Shown here piece by piece: positions 16,099 to 26,126 of a stretch of 53,057 nt of DNA. This stretch comes from Gammaproteobacteria bacterium (GTDB lineage: Bacteria; Pseudomonadota; Gammaproteobacteria; Pseudomonadales; Pseudohongiellaceae). The notes below the pieces were generated by a model. It ran no database searches and was not told the DNA's origin. It saw only the letters and a list, made by a program, of their open reading frames with translations. The translations under genes and the position numbers were made by a program. Numbering within the stretch: position 1 is the first letter of the stretch; every line of letters starts with the position of its first letter. The DNA lies in contig JABJIC010000005.1 in assembly GCA_018661465.1 (NCBI GenBank), positions 1-53,057 on the forward strand, read 5' to 3'.

Positions 16099-17007
16099 AT
16101 GAAAACCAAAAGAACTCTGTTTGTCTTAACACTCACATTCCTTGCCCTGTGTTTGCCTAAGCTCACCTTCGCGCAAACTAGAATTTCCTATGGGCCGGAT
16201 CCGATGCAGTACGGAGAGTTATCCCTGCCAGAGGGCGACGGGCCATTTCCGGTTGTTACTTTTCTGCATGCCGGTTGCTGGCGCTCAAGTGAAAACATGA
16301 TCAATAGCTACCGAGCCATGGCAAAGGCTATGACCGAGCAGGGGGTTGCGGCCTGGAATATGCAATATCGCGGAGCCACTAGTCCTGGTGGTGGTTGGCC
16401 CGGTACATGGCTGGATATAGCCAATGGCTTTGATGCGCTGCAATCAGTTGCCGAGAGCTACCCCATTGATCTGCAACAGGCGGTGGTGGTGGGACATTCC
16501 TCGGGTGGGCATTACGGAGCCTGGTTAGCCATGAGGTCTCAGTTGCCGCCTAACAGTGAAATTTATGTTGAGCCCAAGGTGAATCCCATGGCATTGATAA
16601 TGGCTGATGCCTATATCAATCCGGAGCTAATTGACTCCATTGGTGATACTGGAGAAATATATTGCGGCGAGCCCTTGCTGGAAAAACTAGTGGGCGGTCC
16701 GGTAAAGGATAACATCGATAACTTCCTGCAAATCTCCCCCTTGGAATGGCTGCCGTGGGGTATTCCCCAGGATTTTATAGTGAGTACCTATCGCTATCCC
16801 CTTTCCCTGCCTCGTGTATTGGCGCTAGGCAAGACGTCTATGCGCAAGGTGCCAGACTATCCCGCTCTGGCTGTGCTCGCGGGGGATGAAATCAATGTAC
16901 GCATGATAAGTAATGAAGGTCATGGGAATTTTGTGCGTGAGGGAGAGCGCGGTTATTACGCTACCATCTCTGCTGTGTTGCGCTTATTAGGAAAGGCGAC
17001 AGAGTAA
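16099..17007 (+). CDS. Exported alpha/beta hydrolase (serine esterase-like)
   Basis: A 302-aa protein with a signal peptide (KRTLFVLTLTFLALCLPKLTFAQ). It has the oxyanion motif FLHAGCW, a serine nucleophile elbow GHSSGGHYG, and the likely catalytic His in NEGHGNF. The layout recalls the kynurenine formamidase/BD-FAE branch of esterases, where HGGCW is typical; here the first Gly is Ala. Periplasmic location suggests action on imported esters or formamides. aggcaggt precedes the ATG. Confidence 0.8.
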   Translation: MKTKRTLFVLTLTFLALCLPKLTFAQTRISYGPDPMQYGELSLPEGDGPFPVVTFLHAGCWRSSENMINSYRAMAKAMTEQGVAAWNMQYRGATSPGGGWPGTWLDIANGFDALQSVAESYPIDLQQAVVVGHSSGGHYGAWLAMRSQLPPNSEIYVEPKVNPMALIMADAYINPELIDSIGDTGEIYCGEPLLEKLVGGPVKDNIDNFLQISPLEWLPWGIPQDFIVSTYRYPLSLPRVLALGKTSMRKVPDYPALAVLAGDEINVRMISNEGHGNFVREGERGYYATISAVLRLLGKATE

Positions 17008-17274
17008 GAGACCTATATAAGGGTAAGGTTTGTTTTTTCTTGTGTGGAGCGCACTCTTGAAAATAGATCTTACCCATTTCCAATTGTAGTTCAGTGACTA
17101 ATGTTCCAAATCTTCTCTCTATTCAGAGCCCATATATCCATTCAAAACCACCGTATTTCCACACAAATCCCAATAATTATTCTCACTACCCATATATTTC
17201 GTGGTAGTCTCAGCAAATATCTTGATTAGGTCCTGAATTAGAATTTCCGTAAGCTGGAGCCCAGTCGACAAAAG

Positions 17275-19560
17275 ATGCCAGATTCAACGCCAGAGTCGAG
17301 CTCAAGTTCAGCCGAGATACGCGCTGAACAAGTAGATTCAGTATTCAAACAGCTACCAGTCGTTCTGGGTATGGATGTGGCGGCTGGCAGTATTATCTTC
17401 ATCTATGCTCTGTTTGTACGTGATACTCAGCCACCTCTCACCTTTCTCTGGTTTGCCGCTCTCATTTTAATCAACGTTATTGGTTTCATCCGTACTAAAC
17501 AATGTAGCGACCCACAGAGGTTCGCGGCATACCCTAAATCCCGAGAGCGATTAATTTTTCAAGCAGCTGCCTCTTCCGGAATAATCTGGGGACTCGCTTG
17601 GGCGATTGCACCCTCTTCAACCGAGTTCATCCTGGAGCAGCCACCAAAAGGTATGACTGTGATTTGGCCCTGCGCGCTAATGGTTAATGCCGCGGTAAAC
17701 TTTTCGATTATAAGGAAATTATTCCTTAGTTTTGTTACACCACTAGCTTTTTTTCAGATCGCATTCCTCTTGTACTTGGGTGAGGCCAGGGACATTCAGC
17801 TCGCGATAGGGCTGTGTACGCTCTTCACTTTTATTTCGATGGTTGGATTTAGAATCGGTAAAGATTTGAATCGAACTATCTTGTTAAAAATACATAATCA
17901 GGGTTTAGATAAAAAACTGAAAGAGGAGAAGGAAATACTCGAACAGAGAGAAGTCGAGCTGCTTCAGAGGATAGAACGAGAAGAGTCTTTACTGATCGAA
18001 AAGGACAAGGTTGATGATGAATTGAGGATAGCGGCGAATGAGAAGCTACTACTACTCGATGCAATTGGCGAAGGTATTTTTGGAATCAATAACTTGGGGA
18101 AGGTAACTTTTGTCAATGCGATGGCCTTGAAACTTCTTCAATATACTGAGGATGATGTAATAGGTCAGCCCGCCCTTAGCTTGTTCTGTCGCAGCACCGC
18201 GACAACTGGAAAGGAGGCGGAGACACGCAGTGCCATACGGGCCTGCCTGCTGGAAGGGGAGCCAGCCCAAACCGTAACTGGCGCCTTGAGCGGCAGAGGG
18301 GATGATTTCATATTGCCGGTGACTTTCTCATGCCGGCCGCTTACCGAGCACGGCCAATATGTCGGTGCGGTGGTGAGCTTCTTTGATATGTCAAAGCAGA
18401 TCGAAATGGAAGGCTTGCTTTCTCAATCGCAAAAGATGGAGGCCATAGGCCGGATTACTGGCGGTGTGTCTCATGATTTCAATAATTTACTTACTGTCAT
18501 CATGGGCAACCTGCAATTCCTAAAGCGACGACTCACATCTAGTGCCAATGAAGGCGAGACCAAACTCATCGATAATGTAATGTCAGCCGCGAAGCGGGGC
18601 GCTGACCTGAATAAACGGCTTCTCAGTTTTTCCAGAGAACAAGCACTGGAAGCGACGCCGGAGAATCTGAACGATCTAATATTCGAGATGGGTGATTTCC
18701 TTAAGCGAGCTCTCGGTGAAGACATTGAATTCGAACTCGATCTTATGGATGTCGAAGCCGTGGTGGTAATCGATAAAGCCCAATTCGAGAATGTCATCGT
18801 CAATCTTTGTGTGAATGCTAAAGATGCGATGCCTGAAGGCGGCAAGGTGGCGTTAAGTACTCGCCGTATCCAGTTCACTAAACCTCCAACCGAATTGACA
18901 TCGAGCCCTCGTCCGAAAGATTTTGTTGAAATACAGATCACCGACAATGGAGAAGGCATTCCTGCAGAAATTTTGCATAAAATTTTCGACCCTTTCTTTA
19001 CCACGAAAGCAGTCGGCGAGGGCTCTGGTTTTGGCCTAAGTACAGCCTTTGGGTTTATACAGCAGTCCGGTGGCAACATCACCGTGAAGAGCAGGCTTGG
19101 AGAATGGACTACTTTCACCTTGCATATCCCAATAGCGGAAGAAGCTCGATTACTCAGTGCTGATCCCGAATGGATTGAAGACTCTGTTAATAAATATCAA
19201 GGCACCATATTAGTAGTAGAAGATGATAGCGGTGTACGAGAGGTAGCAGTACAAATGTTGCTGGAAGCTGGTTATAAAGTCATCGCCGCCAACGATGGTA
19301 ATGCCGGTCTTGAGAGCTTCGACAACAATCCCGCAATCGATTTGGTTTTTTCTGACATCGTTATGCCTGGCGGCATGAATGGCATTGAGATGGCGAAGAA
19401 GATATTGGAAAACAAGCCTGCCACGCCGATTCTTTTAGCAACAGGCTATGCAGAAAAAGGACTGAAGGATCAGGTAGAAGACATAGACAATATTACTTGC
19501 ATTTCTAAGCCCTATGACACTGAAAAGCTTCCGAGCTTGATTAACTCTATGCTGAGTTAG
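17275..19560 (+). CDS. Membrane hybrid sensor histidine kinase
   Basis: A 761-aa protein. The N-terminal ~190 residues form several membrane helices. A coiled coil follows (about 205-255, LKEEKEILEQREVELLQRI). A PAS domain comes next (about 258-375, AIGEGIFGINNLGKVTFVN). The dimerisation/phospho-acceptor helix has His400 in GGVSHDFNNLLT. The ATPase domain shows N box NLCVNAKDAMPEGG and G boxes DNGEGIP and GEGSGFGLS. A C-terminal receiver carries phospho-Asp694 in DLVFSDIVMPGG. HDFNN kinases usually signal to a further response regulator, but none is adjacent, so it is an orphan. The stimulus is unknown. Confidence 0.92.
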   Translation: MPDSTPESSSSSAEIRAEQVDSVFKQLPVVLGMDVAAGSIIFIYALFVRDTQPPLTFLWFAALILINVIGFIRTKQCSDPQRFAAYPKSRERLIFQAAASSGIIWGLAWAIAPSSTEFILEQPPKGMTVIWPCALMVNAAVNFSIIRKLFLSFVTPLAFFQIAFLLYLGEARDIQLAIGLCTLFTFISMVGFRIGKDLNRTILLKIHNQGLDKKLKEEKEILEQREVELLQRIEREESLLIEKDKVDDELRIAANEKLLLLDAIGEGIFGINNLGKVTFVNAMALKLLQYTEDDVIGQPALSLFCRSTATTGKEAETRSAIRACLLEGEPAQTVTGALSGRGDDFILPVTFSCRPLTEHGQYVGAVVSFFDMSKQIEMEGLLSQSQKMEAIGRITGGVSHDFNNLLTVIMGNLQFLKRRLTSSANEGETKLIDNVMSAAKRGADLNKRLLSFSREQALEATPENLNDLIFEMGDFLKRALGEDIEFELDLMDVEAVVVIDKAQFENVIVNLCVNAKDAMPEGGKVALSTRRIQFTKPPTELTSSPRPKDFVEIQITDNGEGIPAEILHKIFDPFFTTKAVGEGSGFGLSTAFGFIQQSGGNITVKSRLGEWTTFTLHIPIAEEARLLSADPEWIEDSVNKYQGTILVVEDDSGVREVAVQMLLEAGYKVIAANDGNAGLESFDNNPAIDLVFSDIVMPGGMNGIEMAKKILENKPATPILLATGYAEKGLKDQVEDIDNITCISKPYDTEKLPSLINSMLS

Positions 19561-19725
19561 CGAATCTTCAGTCTGCAATAGTCCTATCTTATTCGTAATC
19601 ATAAGACAGAAGAGCAACATTACGTGTGGCTCAGTTAAAGATTCGTTTGGAAAATTTTGTAGGGAAGACCAGGATCAATTTGAATTGCAATTGATTTTAC
19701 AAACTTTTAAAACTTAATAACGCCT

Positions 19726-19757
19726 CAAGAAGCGGAAGTAAAACCTTCCGCTTCTTG
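19726..19757. terminator. Terminator-like hairpin after the cold-shock gene
   Basis: A perfect 13-bp stem (19726-19738 / 19745-19757) with a 6-base loop lies between the convergent kinase and cold-shock genes. T-tracts on both sides are weak, so efficiency is uncertain. Confidence 0.6.
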
Positions 19758-19776
19758 ATTTGTTATGTATTGAAGC

Positions 19777-19983
19777 TTATACAGCAACAACTTTATTCGC
19801 GCATGGGCCTTTCTGCCCTTGGCCAACTTCGAACTCAACAGCTTGACCATCATTCAAAGTAGCGTACTCGCCGCCAGCTTGAATTTCTGAATGATGAACA
19901 AACAAATCTTTGCTGCCATCTTCAGGAGTGATAAAACCGAAGCCTTTATCGGCGTTGAACCATTTAACGGTACCTTTACTCAT
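19777..19983 (-). CDS. Cold-shock domain protein (CspA family)
   Basis: A 68-aa single OB-fold RNA/DNA-binding protein. It has RNP1 KGFGFI and RNP2 LFVHHS, and starts [14 protein letters not shown] as usual. Such proteins act as RNA chaperones in the cytoplasm. A long untranslated leader would fit the family, and about 680 bases without genes lie upstream. Confidence 0.95.
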   Translation of the reverse strand: MSKGTVKWFNADKGFGFITPEDGSKDLFVHHSEIQAGGEYATLNDGQAVEFEVGQGQKGPCANKVVAV

Positions 19984-20663
19984 TTTCTTTACTCATGATT
20001 GTTGGTGAAGTATAAAATTTACACTCGAATTCACCAGTTCGAATATAAAGTCTTCTTTTTCGATAAGCGCACCTAACGCCCTTGAAGGGGTGCTATTTGC
20101 AGAATCTCGGTGATTGTACCATTCTTATTCGAAATGCATATATCCCATGCATTCCAGTATGAACAACATTATTCCGCTGAATATTAGGATTGTGGGCTTA
20201 GATGTCGAAAGAGTGGGCGCTCAATACAAAATTGGGTAAAGAGAGAAATCCGGTCTCGGAATAAAAATATCTGTATAACCTTTTGATATATATGATAATA
20301 AAATTGTATCAGCTAATACTAGAGCATCAGATAATTCTATTAGGGGTGTGGAATTTTCAATATTGAAGTCAGAATAAGACCTTCCGTATTTACACGATGA
20401 CTGGGATTCATTTAGGCAGGCATTAGAGACAATATCGGGAAAATCCGAGGAATTTATGCAAATATTGCCTGTTTTCTCGCCTCTTCCCCAAAGTAGTCGA
20501 GGATATAAACAGTGTATATTCCTAGTGAATATACACTCTCAGTGCTACTAATAGAGTTATCAGCAACAGAACAAACGTGTGCTGAATTGTTGGTGAGCAG
20601 TTTTGCTAATCAAATTATTCATTCCCGTTACAGTTTGATGCCTTAGGTTTTAAGAGCACAACT
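19984..20663. other. Gene-poor AT-rich intergenic region
   Basis: 680 bases with no credible coding frame. The left part is the likely promoter and long 5' leader of the minus-strand cold-shock gene. It includes a hairpin around gcacc (20068-20072) and ggggtgc. The right part holds a strong palindrome at 20511-20537. No tRNA or known riboswitch pattern was seen. Confidence 0.5.
20511..20537. promoter_or_regulatory. 27-bp perfect palindrome (possible operator)
   Basis: Arms agtgtatattc (20511-20521) and gaatatacact (20527-20537) are exact inverted repeats around ctagt. The dyad and length suit a dimeric repressor operator. It lies 127 bases upstream of the GNAT gene. No cognate regulator is adjacent. 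Confidence 0.55.
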
Positions 20664-21242
20664 ATGTCAAATATACCGCTTCACAAAGTGTTAAAAACTG
20701 ATCGTTTAAGGCTGCGCGTAGTATCTCTTTCAGATATTCATCTGGTTTGGTCTGCCTCTCGCTATGAGGGTTTTAATGATGGAATGGTTTGGGATCCACC
20801 GTTAGACAAAAAGGAGATGATCCCGGTAACCAGCAAAAACATTAAAGCATGGGAAGAGGGAGTTGCGTTTACCTTCACAATCGAAATAGCGGAATCAAAT
20901 ACTCCAGTTGGAAGGATTGACATAAGAATAGAGTCAGAGCCAGGTGTCTGGAGCATTGGTTTTTGGATTCATCCAGAGCATCAGAATAGTGGCTATGCAA
21001 CAGAAGCTAGTAAGGAGCTGATGCGATTCGGATTTGACGATCTAAGGGCATCAAAAATAACAATTGCCCACGCTGTATGGAATACATCCAGCAAGAGAGT
21101 AATAGAAAAACTGGGATTTGAGTTTATCAGAGAGAATCCCACGGGATATCTAAAGGCAGGTGAGCCTGTTCCTGAATATGAGTATGAAATCAGGGCTTTT
21201 GAGTTTAGAAATTTCTGGCTTCAGAATACGGAAATTTTGTAA
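20664..21242 (+). CDS. GNAT N-acetyltransferase, RimJ/RimL-like
   Basis: A 192-aa protein opening with KTDRLRLRVVSLSDIHLVW, the start typical of RimJ/RimL-like acetyltransferases. Motif A is IGFWIHPEHQNSGYATEASKELMRFGF, followed by WNTSSKRVIEKLGFEFI. These enzymes acetylate protein N termini or small amines; the target is not deducible. The metallophosphatase gene follows. Confidence 0.82.
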   Translation: MSNIPLHKVLKTDRLRLRVVSLSDIHLVWSASRYEGFNDGMVWDPPLDKKEMIPVTSKNIKAWEEGVAFTFTIEIAESNTPVGRIDIRIESEPGVWSIGFWIHPEHQNSGYATEASKELMRFGFDDLRASKITIAHAVWNTSSKRVIEKLGFEFIRENPTGYLKAGEPVPEYEYEIRAFEFRNFWLQNTEIL

Positions 21243-21360
21243 ATTGTAAGCAAGTGCCTATTGTTTGATCACTTTAGTTTTAGATCAAATGAACATTAGC
21301 CTATGTATAGCTTATCGGGCACAATCCATCAGCAAAGGAATTAGGACAGGCTCGAAGGGA

Positions 21361-22212
21361 ATGAATCTACTACACATTTCAGATATGCATTTTGGCCCGC
21401 GTCACTGGCAGGGGAATAACAACTTACTGCTGGAAAAACTGAACAGCTATGCTGCTGATATTGTAATAAATACTGGCGATAGCACGACTGATGCTCTCGA
21501 GATTGAATTTGAAGCCGCTGGTAGTTTTCTTAAGTCTATTGATTGTCAGAATATCGTTTCGATCCCGGGAAATCACGATAAGCGGAATATGCGCAGTGTC
21601 GAATATTTTCGTCAATATATCGACGACATAGAAGTTATCCGTCCGCTAGATCGAGATAATTGTAGCAAGAATAATATTTTCCTTGATGCCAATGTCAACG
21701 GTATAAAGGAGCGATTTACTGATATTAATTTTCTCAAAAGATTCATAATTGAGGGTGTGTCCATTCTTGTAGTTTGTCTCGACTCCAGTGAGCTTTATCA
21801 AGACAACGGTTTTGTAGATAAGGAAATATTGAGAACAGTTTCTTCTGCAATTAGCAAAGAGAAATACGATCAAATATTTCTATTGAATCACCACCCCATT
21901 CTCGATACGGATTCAGACCCTCTTTTCAATTCCAGGACTGTTATCGAATTTGTTATAGACCACAGCATCGAGCATTTTTTTTGTGGCCATTCTCATCAAT
22001 TGTCAATGATGAGATCTACTGATCTTTATCACAAACATTCATTCACTCAATATAAGAATGGATCATTATCAAGTGCCAATACTCCAAACGACACCAATAT
22101 GTTTATTTATTACAAGAACTTTGGTTCAGCGGAGATGGGCATTCATGTAGTTAGGGCGATTGTTGAAGATGACAGCCTCAGGTTCAAAGAAGAAATAATT
22201 ACCGCAAACTAG
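21361..22212 (+). CDS. Calcineurin-like metallophosphoesterase
   Basis: About 283 aa from the ATG at 21361, where the conserved fold begins; the frame is open upstream to 21265 but that stretch has no family resemblance. Metal-binding motifs in order are SDMHFG, NTGDST, GNHD, NHHP and GHSHQ, the dimetal phosphoesterase set. It is cytoplasmic (no signal). Substrates may be cyclic nucleotides or other phosphodiesters. The transporter gene starts 14 bases later, indicating an operon. Confidence 0.85.
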   Translation: MNLLHISDMHFGPRHWQGNNNLLLEKLNSYAADIVINTGDSTTDALEIEFEAAGSFLKSIDCQNIVSIPGNHDKRNMRSVEYFRQYIDDIEVIRPLDRDNCSKNNIFLDANVNGIKERFTDINFLKRFIIEGVSILVVCLDSSELYQDNGFVDKEILRTVSSAISKEKYDQIFLLNHHPILDTDSDPLFNSRTVIEFVIDHSIEHFFCGHSHQLSMMRSTDLYHKHSFTQYKNGSLSSANTPNDTNMFIYYKNFGSAEMGIHVVRAIVEDDSLRFKEEIITAN

Positions 22213-22226
22213 AGTAAACACAAAAC

Positions 22227-23552
22227 ATGAACAGCATAACTGCACCAAATTTTCGCTGGGAATTGCAAGTCATCATCAGTATGTGCTTGGGCTACGGCAT
22301 GCTAATGTTTTGCCGAACGATAGTGGGTGTCGTCGGGCCTGCCATGTTAGCTGATCCTACTCTCAACCTTGATATCGCGAGTTTTGGTGCTGTTCTTGGT
22401 TGGGGTACGGCTGGCAACTTAACTGGAAAACTCACAACAGGTATTCTCGCTGATAAACTTGGTGGTAGTAGGGTCTTTGTGTGGGCGGTTGGTCTTGCGG
22501 CTATTGCGACATTCATATTTGGAAGCCTATCAAGCAACATTGCTTTCTTTGCGCTTTATTTTCTCACGGTATTTGCCAAGTCTGCCGGCTGGCCATCGAT
22601 GGCTAACATAATTCGAGTTTGTTTTGATCAGACCAAGCATGGTCGTGTATGGGGCTTTATCGCAACAAGCTCTCGAGTAAGTTCCGTAGTAACTACTCTG
22701 TTAGTGAGCGCTTTGCTTCTGATAATGTCTTGGAGAGGCTTGTTCTATATGGCAGGGGCGTTTGCGCTTCTGGGTGCCCTGATATTGCCCAGATATTTGA
22801 GGAACTCATGGAGGGACTCCGATAACTTCTCAGCAGAATCGGAAGAGGAAACTGAGTCATTGGCGAGTATGTCAAAAGATCACCCGCTCAGTAAAATTGA
22901 GGCACGCTCCGCTATTTCCGTTTTTATTCGTAATCCAAGGTTCTGGCTAATTTGCCTTGGTGTTTCTTCGCTGGCCGTTCTATTCGAATTCCAGGTCTTT
23001 ATACCCATATACCTTAGTGAGACATTTGGTTTGATGCCAGCGCAAGCTGGCTTGGCGTCCGCGGCATTCTCATTGGGATGCCTGGTTGCAGTTTTTAGTG
23101 GCGGTTTCATCTACGACAAACTTTCGAAAAAAAATATTATTTATACAATGAGTGCCAATTTAATTGTCGCTGTTTGTTGCCTCCTAGGTTTGTGGTTTCT
23201 TGGTGTATATGATTTTGGCGCTTCACTGGAATTAACAATGACTATCGTTTTGATATTTGTTTTTGGATTTTCCATCTCTCCTGCGTATTACATTCCAATG
23301 AGTGTCTTTTCGATCGGCTTCGGTGGCAAGCACTGCGGTTTACTTGTTGGGCTTATCGATGCCGTTGCTTACTTTGGCGCAATGATGTTTGATTTCATTG
23401 GTGGTGCAGTAGCAAACAAGGAAGGAGGGTGGCAAGATTTCATTCTAATACTGATTGTAACCTCTATTCTGGCGACAATTATTATGACGACATTTCTTTA
23501 TCTGGATTACCGGGACTCAGAACGTGATCTCGCTCCGGCTCTACTTTCCTGA
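22227..23552 (+). CDS. MFS transporter, OPA (organophosphate antiporter)-like
   Basis: A 441-aa 12-helix permease. It has the loop motif GILADKLGGSRV, KHGRVWGFIATSSRVSS where OPA members have the RG..W.....N.GG region, and IDAVAYFGAM in a late helix. A cytoplasmic central loop is Ser/Glu-rich. OPA transporters exchange phosphate esters for phosphate. Tight linkage to a phosphoesterase is consistent with that, but the exact substrate is inference. It is convergent with cassette 2. Confidence 0.78.
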   Translation: MNSITAPNFRWELQVIISMCLGYGMLMFCRTIVGVVGPAMLADPTLNLDIASFGAVLGWGTAGNLTGKLTTGILADKLGGSRVFVWAVGLAAIATFIFGSLSSNIAFFALYFLTVFAKSAGWPSMANIIRVCFDQTKHGRVWGFIATSSRVSSVVTTLLVSALLLIMSWRGLFYMAGAFALLGALILPRYLRNSWRDSDNFSAESEEETESLASMSKDHPLSKIEARSAISVFIRNPRFWLICLGVSSLAVLFEFQVFIPIYLSETFGLMPAQAGLASAAFSLGCLVAVFSGGFIYDKLSKKNIIYTMSANLIVAVCCLLGLWFLGVYDFGASLELTMTIVLIFVFGFSISPAYYIPMSVFSIGFGGKHCGLLVGLIDAVAYFGAMMFDFIGGAVANKEGGWQDFILILIVTSILATIIMTTFLYLDYRDSERDLAPALLS

Positions 23553-23629
23553 CACAGATAGGCAGTTAAAAATAATCAGGCACAGGCCATGTTTTTTCTA
23601 GGAAAGCGCTGTGCTAAACAAGCCAAACT

Positions 23630-23670
23630 AAAAAGCTCCCATTAATGTCACACACTAATGAGAGCTTTTG
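23630..23670. terminator. Bidirectional terminator between transporter and cassette 2
   Basis: A stem of about 15 bp with one wobble (arms starting aaaagctc at 23631 and ending gagctttt near 23669) and A/T-rich flanks on both sides. It suits the convergent genes. Confidence 0.8.
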
Positions 23671-23694
23671 GATTCCTGAGAACAGAATTAGGAA

Positions 23695-24678
23695 TCAGGG
23701 CTGAACTGTTACCTCGATAAATTGGTCATGATAAAGGCCGCCGTCATCGGCTCTGCCCCAAAGAACGTACTGACCAGGCTCATCAAAAGTCACTTCGACT
23801 TCATACATGCCATCTTCTGGTATCGGTGGTGGTGTCCAAATTGCACCCCAGGCAGAGTTGGCTGTTGCCCGTGTATCTTCCCATGCTTTGGGTTGAGGTG
23901 GGTCGAATGCTACTGATCCTTCTCCCCGATAGACATTCCATGACAGGTAGAGTCCATTGGTTTTGCCTACAGTAACCTGAGTCGGCCTGCGTTCCAGTCG
24001 GTTACGGAATTTTTCCTCAGCACTTGGCTCATCTTCTGCTGATTCGCCATCAGTGGTAGTTGATTCGAAACCTCCGAAGGAGCGAGGTTTGGGTATACCG
24101 TCATCAGTTACCTCGGTTCGCACTAATAGAGGTTCACCAACTTTTACGGTACGACGAGAATCACCTATAACCTTAGCCACCGGTGGAATATTGGCTCTGG
24201 ATTCAGGGCTGCTGGTACCAGCGCCTAGAGAACCAGTTTCAGAGGCTATGATTATATTGTCTATGATGTAATCCACCAGTAATGTGCCGTAGGCTTTTCT
24301 GGTTTCACCATTCGATGAGGTCACAGTCCATACCAGTTCCTGGTCGCCAAAGTCTCCAGGTACGATCACATCAAAAGTGAAGCGATTGCGACGGGGCAGG
24401 AAATGAGTAGGTTGCCCCCGATCTGCTTCGCCGGGTGAGAAAAAGTTGCTATCTCCAACTGGTATATTGGGTTCTTCTTCCCAGTTTTCATTAAAATAAC
24501 CAAAAGTCATGGTTATTGTTCCGTCCGCATTTTCCCGCCAGCCTTCGTAAGCCGTTTCAATTTGCTGACCCTTACGATAGCTAAGTTGAGCCTGTGCCAC
24601 CTGGATTAAGCTGATGTTTATCAGCACCAAGGCTAGGGCCCAGTTCAAAGTCTTGCGTAAACTACTTGTGAATAACAT
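23695..24678 (-). CDS. Exported protein of unknown function, cassette partner (copy 2)
   Basis: A 327-aa paralog of the protein at 2080-3114, with the same blocks (YEGWR, MTFGYFN, NWEEE, DRGQPTHFLPRRNRFTF, SETGSLGAG, LWGRADDGGLY). A signal peptide ends QVAQAQ. It differs by a mid-protein acidic linker (TTDGESAEDEPSAEE) where copy 1 has a Met-rich segment. It starts 2 bases after the stop of the cytochrome/copper gene, so the pair is translationally coupled. Function unknown. Confidence 0.8.
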   Translation of the reverse strand: MLFTSSLRKTLNWALALVLINISLIQVAQAQLSYRKGQQIETAYEGWRENADGTITMTFGYFNENWEEEPNIPVGDSNFFSPGEADRGQPTHFLPRRNRFTFDVIVPGDFGDQELVWTVTSSNGETRKAYGTLLVDYIIDNIIIASETGSLGAGTSSPESRANIPPVAKVIGDSRRTVKVGEPLLVRTEVTDDGIPKPRSFGGFESTTTDGESAEDEPSAEEKFRNRLERRPTQVTVGKTNGLYLSWNVYRGEGSVAFDPPQPKAWEDTRATANSAWGAIWTPPPIPEDGMYEVEVTFDEPGQYVLWGRADDGGLYHDQFIEVTVQP

Positions 24679-24680
24679 GA

Positions 24681-26126
24681 TTAGTTAGCCCCCTGTAATG
24701 CCACGCTATCGCCTAGTTCATTGTCACCATCAGGGCTTTCGGCCATTGGTGCTACAAGCGGTGCCAAACACAATGGACAACCTACAATGTGATCATTGGG
24801 TCCGAGATTTAGTTTGTTTCGTCGACGCTCCATTTCTTCGTAAAACTGGTCTTGGTTCATTTTTACTCTGATGCCCAGATCAATAAACATATTTGTTACT
24901 GAACGGTTACCAGAGCCTTGCCAGTTGCGAGGATCCGGCACATTGAAGTTGTCTTCGGTGTTGTTCATATAACCGATGATATGGAGAATGGTTCCTGGTG
25001 GCAGCAAAGGAGCGTAATCATTGTCGTAAGGATAGCCACGCACCCAGTTGTGGTCGTAACCAACACAGGACAAAGTTTCCACGGTATAGCCCCAGATAGC
25101 TTCCAGGCACATACGTTCGCCAGGTGCATGTAGATGAGGTTCGAAAGTAATTATCTTGGTGTAGTCCTCTAATATCGTATAAGCATGCAACTCCTGATCC
25201 TTCTTGTTGCCAGTAACGCTGATATCAACTCCGTTACCTAGGCCCAGTACGGATCTCTCATACTTGGGCTGATAACCCTTAGGGTGGAAACGGTAACCGA
25301 TTTGCAGGTGCCCGGTTGTATCCCGTCCATTGGAATGCATGTGGGCTGAATCTGTTGCGAAATATGAGCCCGCCTTTAACAGACGGCCCGCATCGGGATC
25401 AAACACATCCGGGTTTCGGCCTACCTCGTGTACCGGCCAGGAAGTAGCGGAGTCCTCGACTACGTCACCGTTTTCATCCAAATTTTCAGTTCTCCAGATA
25501 ACGTGGTGGAAAATCCACAGACCACCCACGGTATCGCGTCCTGTTCCATCGTCACCTACATCATTAATCTCGACGATTTCCACTGACTTCACGTAGCGGT
25601 CTTCCTCCAGTCCCGTGGGGACTCGTGGGAGTTCTCCCCACCAGTCGGGGGTACCTGCCAGCTTGGTAAAATCTTCAAGAGTAACAATCAGGTCGGGCTC
25701 ACCCAGAGTCCATTTAGTGTTGTCATCAAAAACCAGGGCTTCAGGCGCATCGGATGGGTTGCCCTCTGGAGTGCCGGTGCGAGCCCAGGTAGAAATCGCC
25801 GCTAATTCTTCATCGGAAAGAGAGGGGTCATTTTTGTAGTGCTGGATACCGATGTCCTTCTCCATATACCAGGGGGGCATAGCACCTGGGCGATCCCTGA
25901 GGGCAGTTTTATATTCAATAAGGCCAGCATATGGCGCGACTTGATCGTATTCGACCAGAGGCATAGGAGCTACGCCACCGACACGGTGGCAGCCCTGACA
26001 GCTGCGCTGCAGGATTGGCGCGATATCCTTATGGAAGGTTACTTCCTGGGCCAGAATCGTTGGCGATAAAGCCAAACCAGAAAACGCTAGCAACAAAGCT
26101 TTGCTTAAAATTGACGAAATTCGCAT
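24681..26126 (-). CDS. Exported c-type cytochrome with PHM-like copper monooxygenase domain (copy 2)
   Basis: A 481-aa paralog of 511-1920, aligned along nearly the full length. It has a signal peptide ending TILAQ, heme motif CQGCH, axial Met in GAMPPWY, and the same histidine motifs (FHHVIWR, HMHSNGR, PHLHAPGERM) plus CPLC near the C terminus. In copy 2 the HHM triad reads HHV. A gaggaaag ribosome site precedes the ATG. Both copies keep all candidate copper and heme ligands, so both are probably active. They may differ in substrate or regulation. Confidence 0.85.
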   Translation of the reverse strand: MRISSILSKALLLAFSGLALSPTILAQEVTFHKDIAPILQRSCQGCHRVGGVAPMPLVEYDQVAPYAGLIEYKTALRDRPGAMPPWYMEKDIGIQHYKNDPSLSDEELAAISTWARTGTPEGNPSDAPEALVFDDNTKWTLGEPDLIVTLEDFTKLAGTPDWWGELPRVPTGLEEDRYVKSVEIVEINDVGDDGTGRDTVGGLWIFHHVIWRTENLDENGDVVEDSATSWPVHEVGRNPDVFDPDAGRLLKAGSYFATDSAHMHSNGRDTTGHLQIGYRFHPKGYQPKYERSVLGLGNGVDISVTGNKKDQELHAYTILEDYTKIITFEPHLHAPGERMCLEAIWGYTVETLSCVGYDHNWVRGYPYDNDYAPLLPPGTILHIIGYMNNTEDNFNVPDPRNWQGSGNRSVTNMFIDLGIRVKMNQDQFYEEMERRRNKLNLGPNDHIVGCPLCLAPLVAPMAESPDGDNELGDSVALQGAN

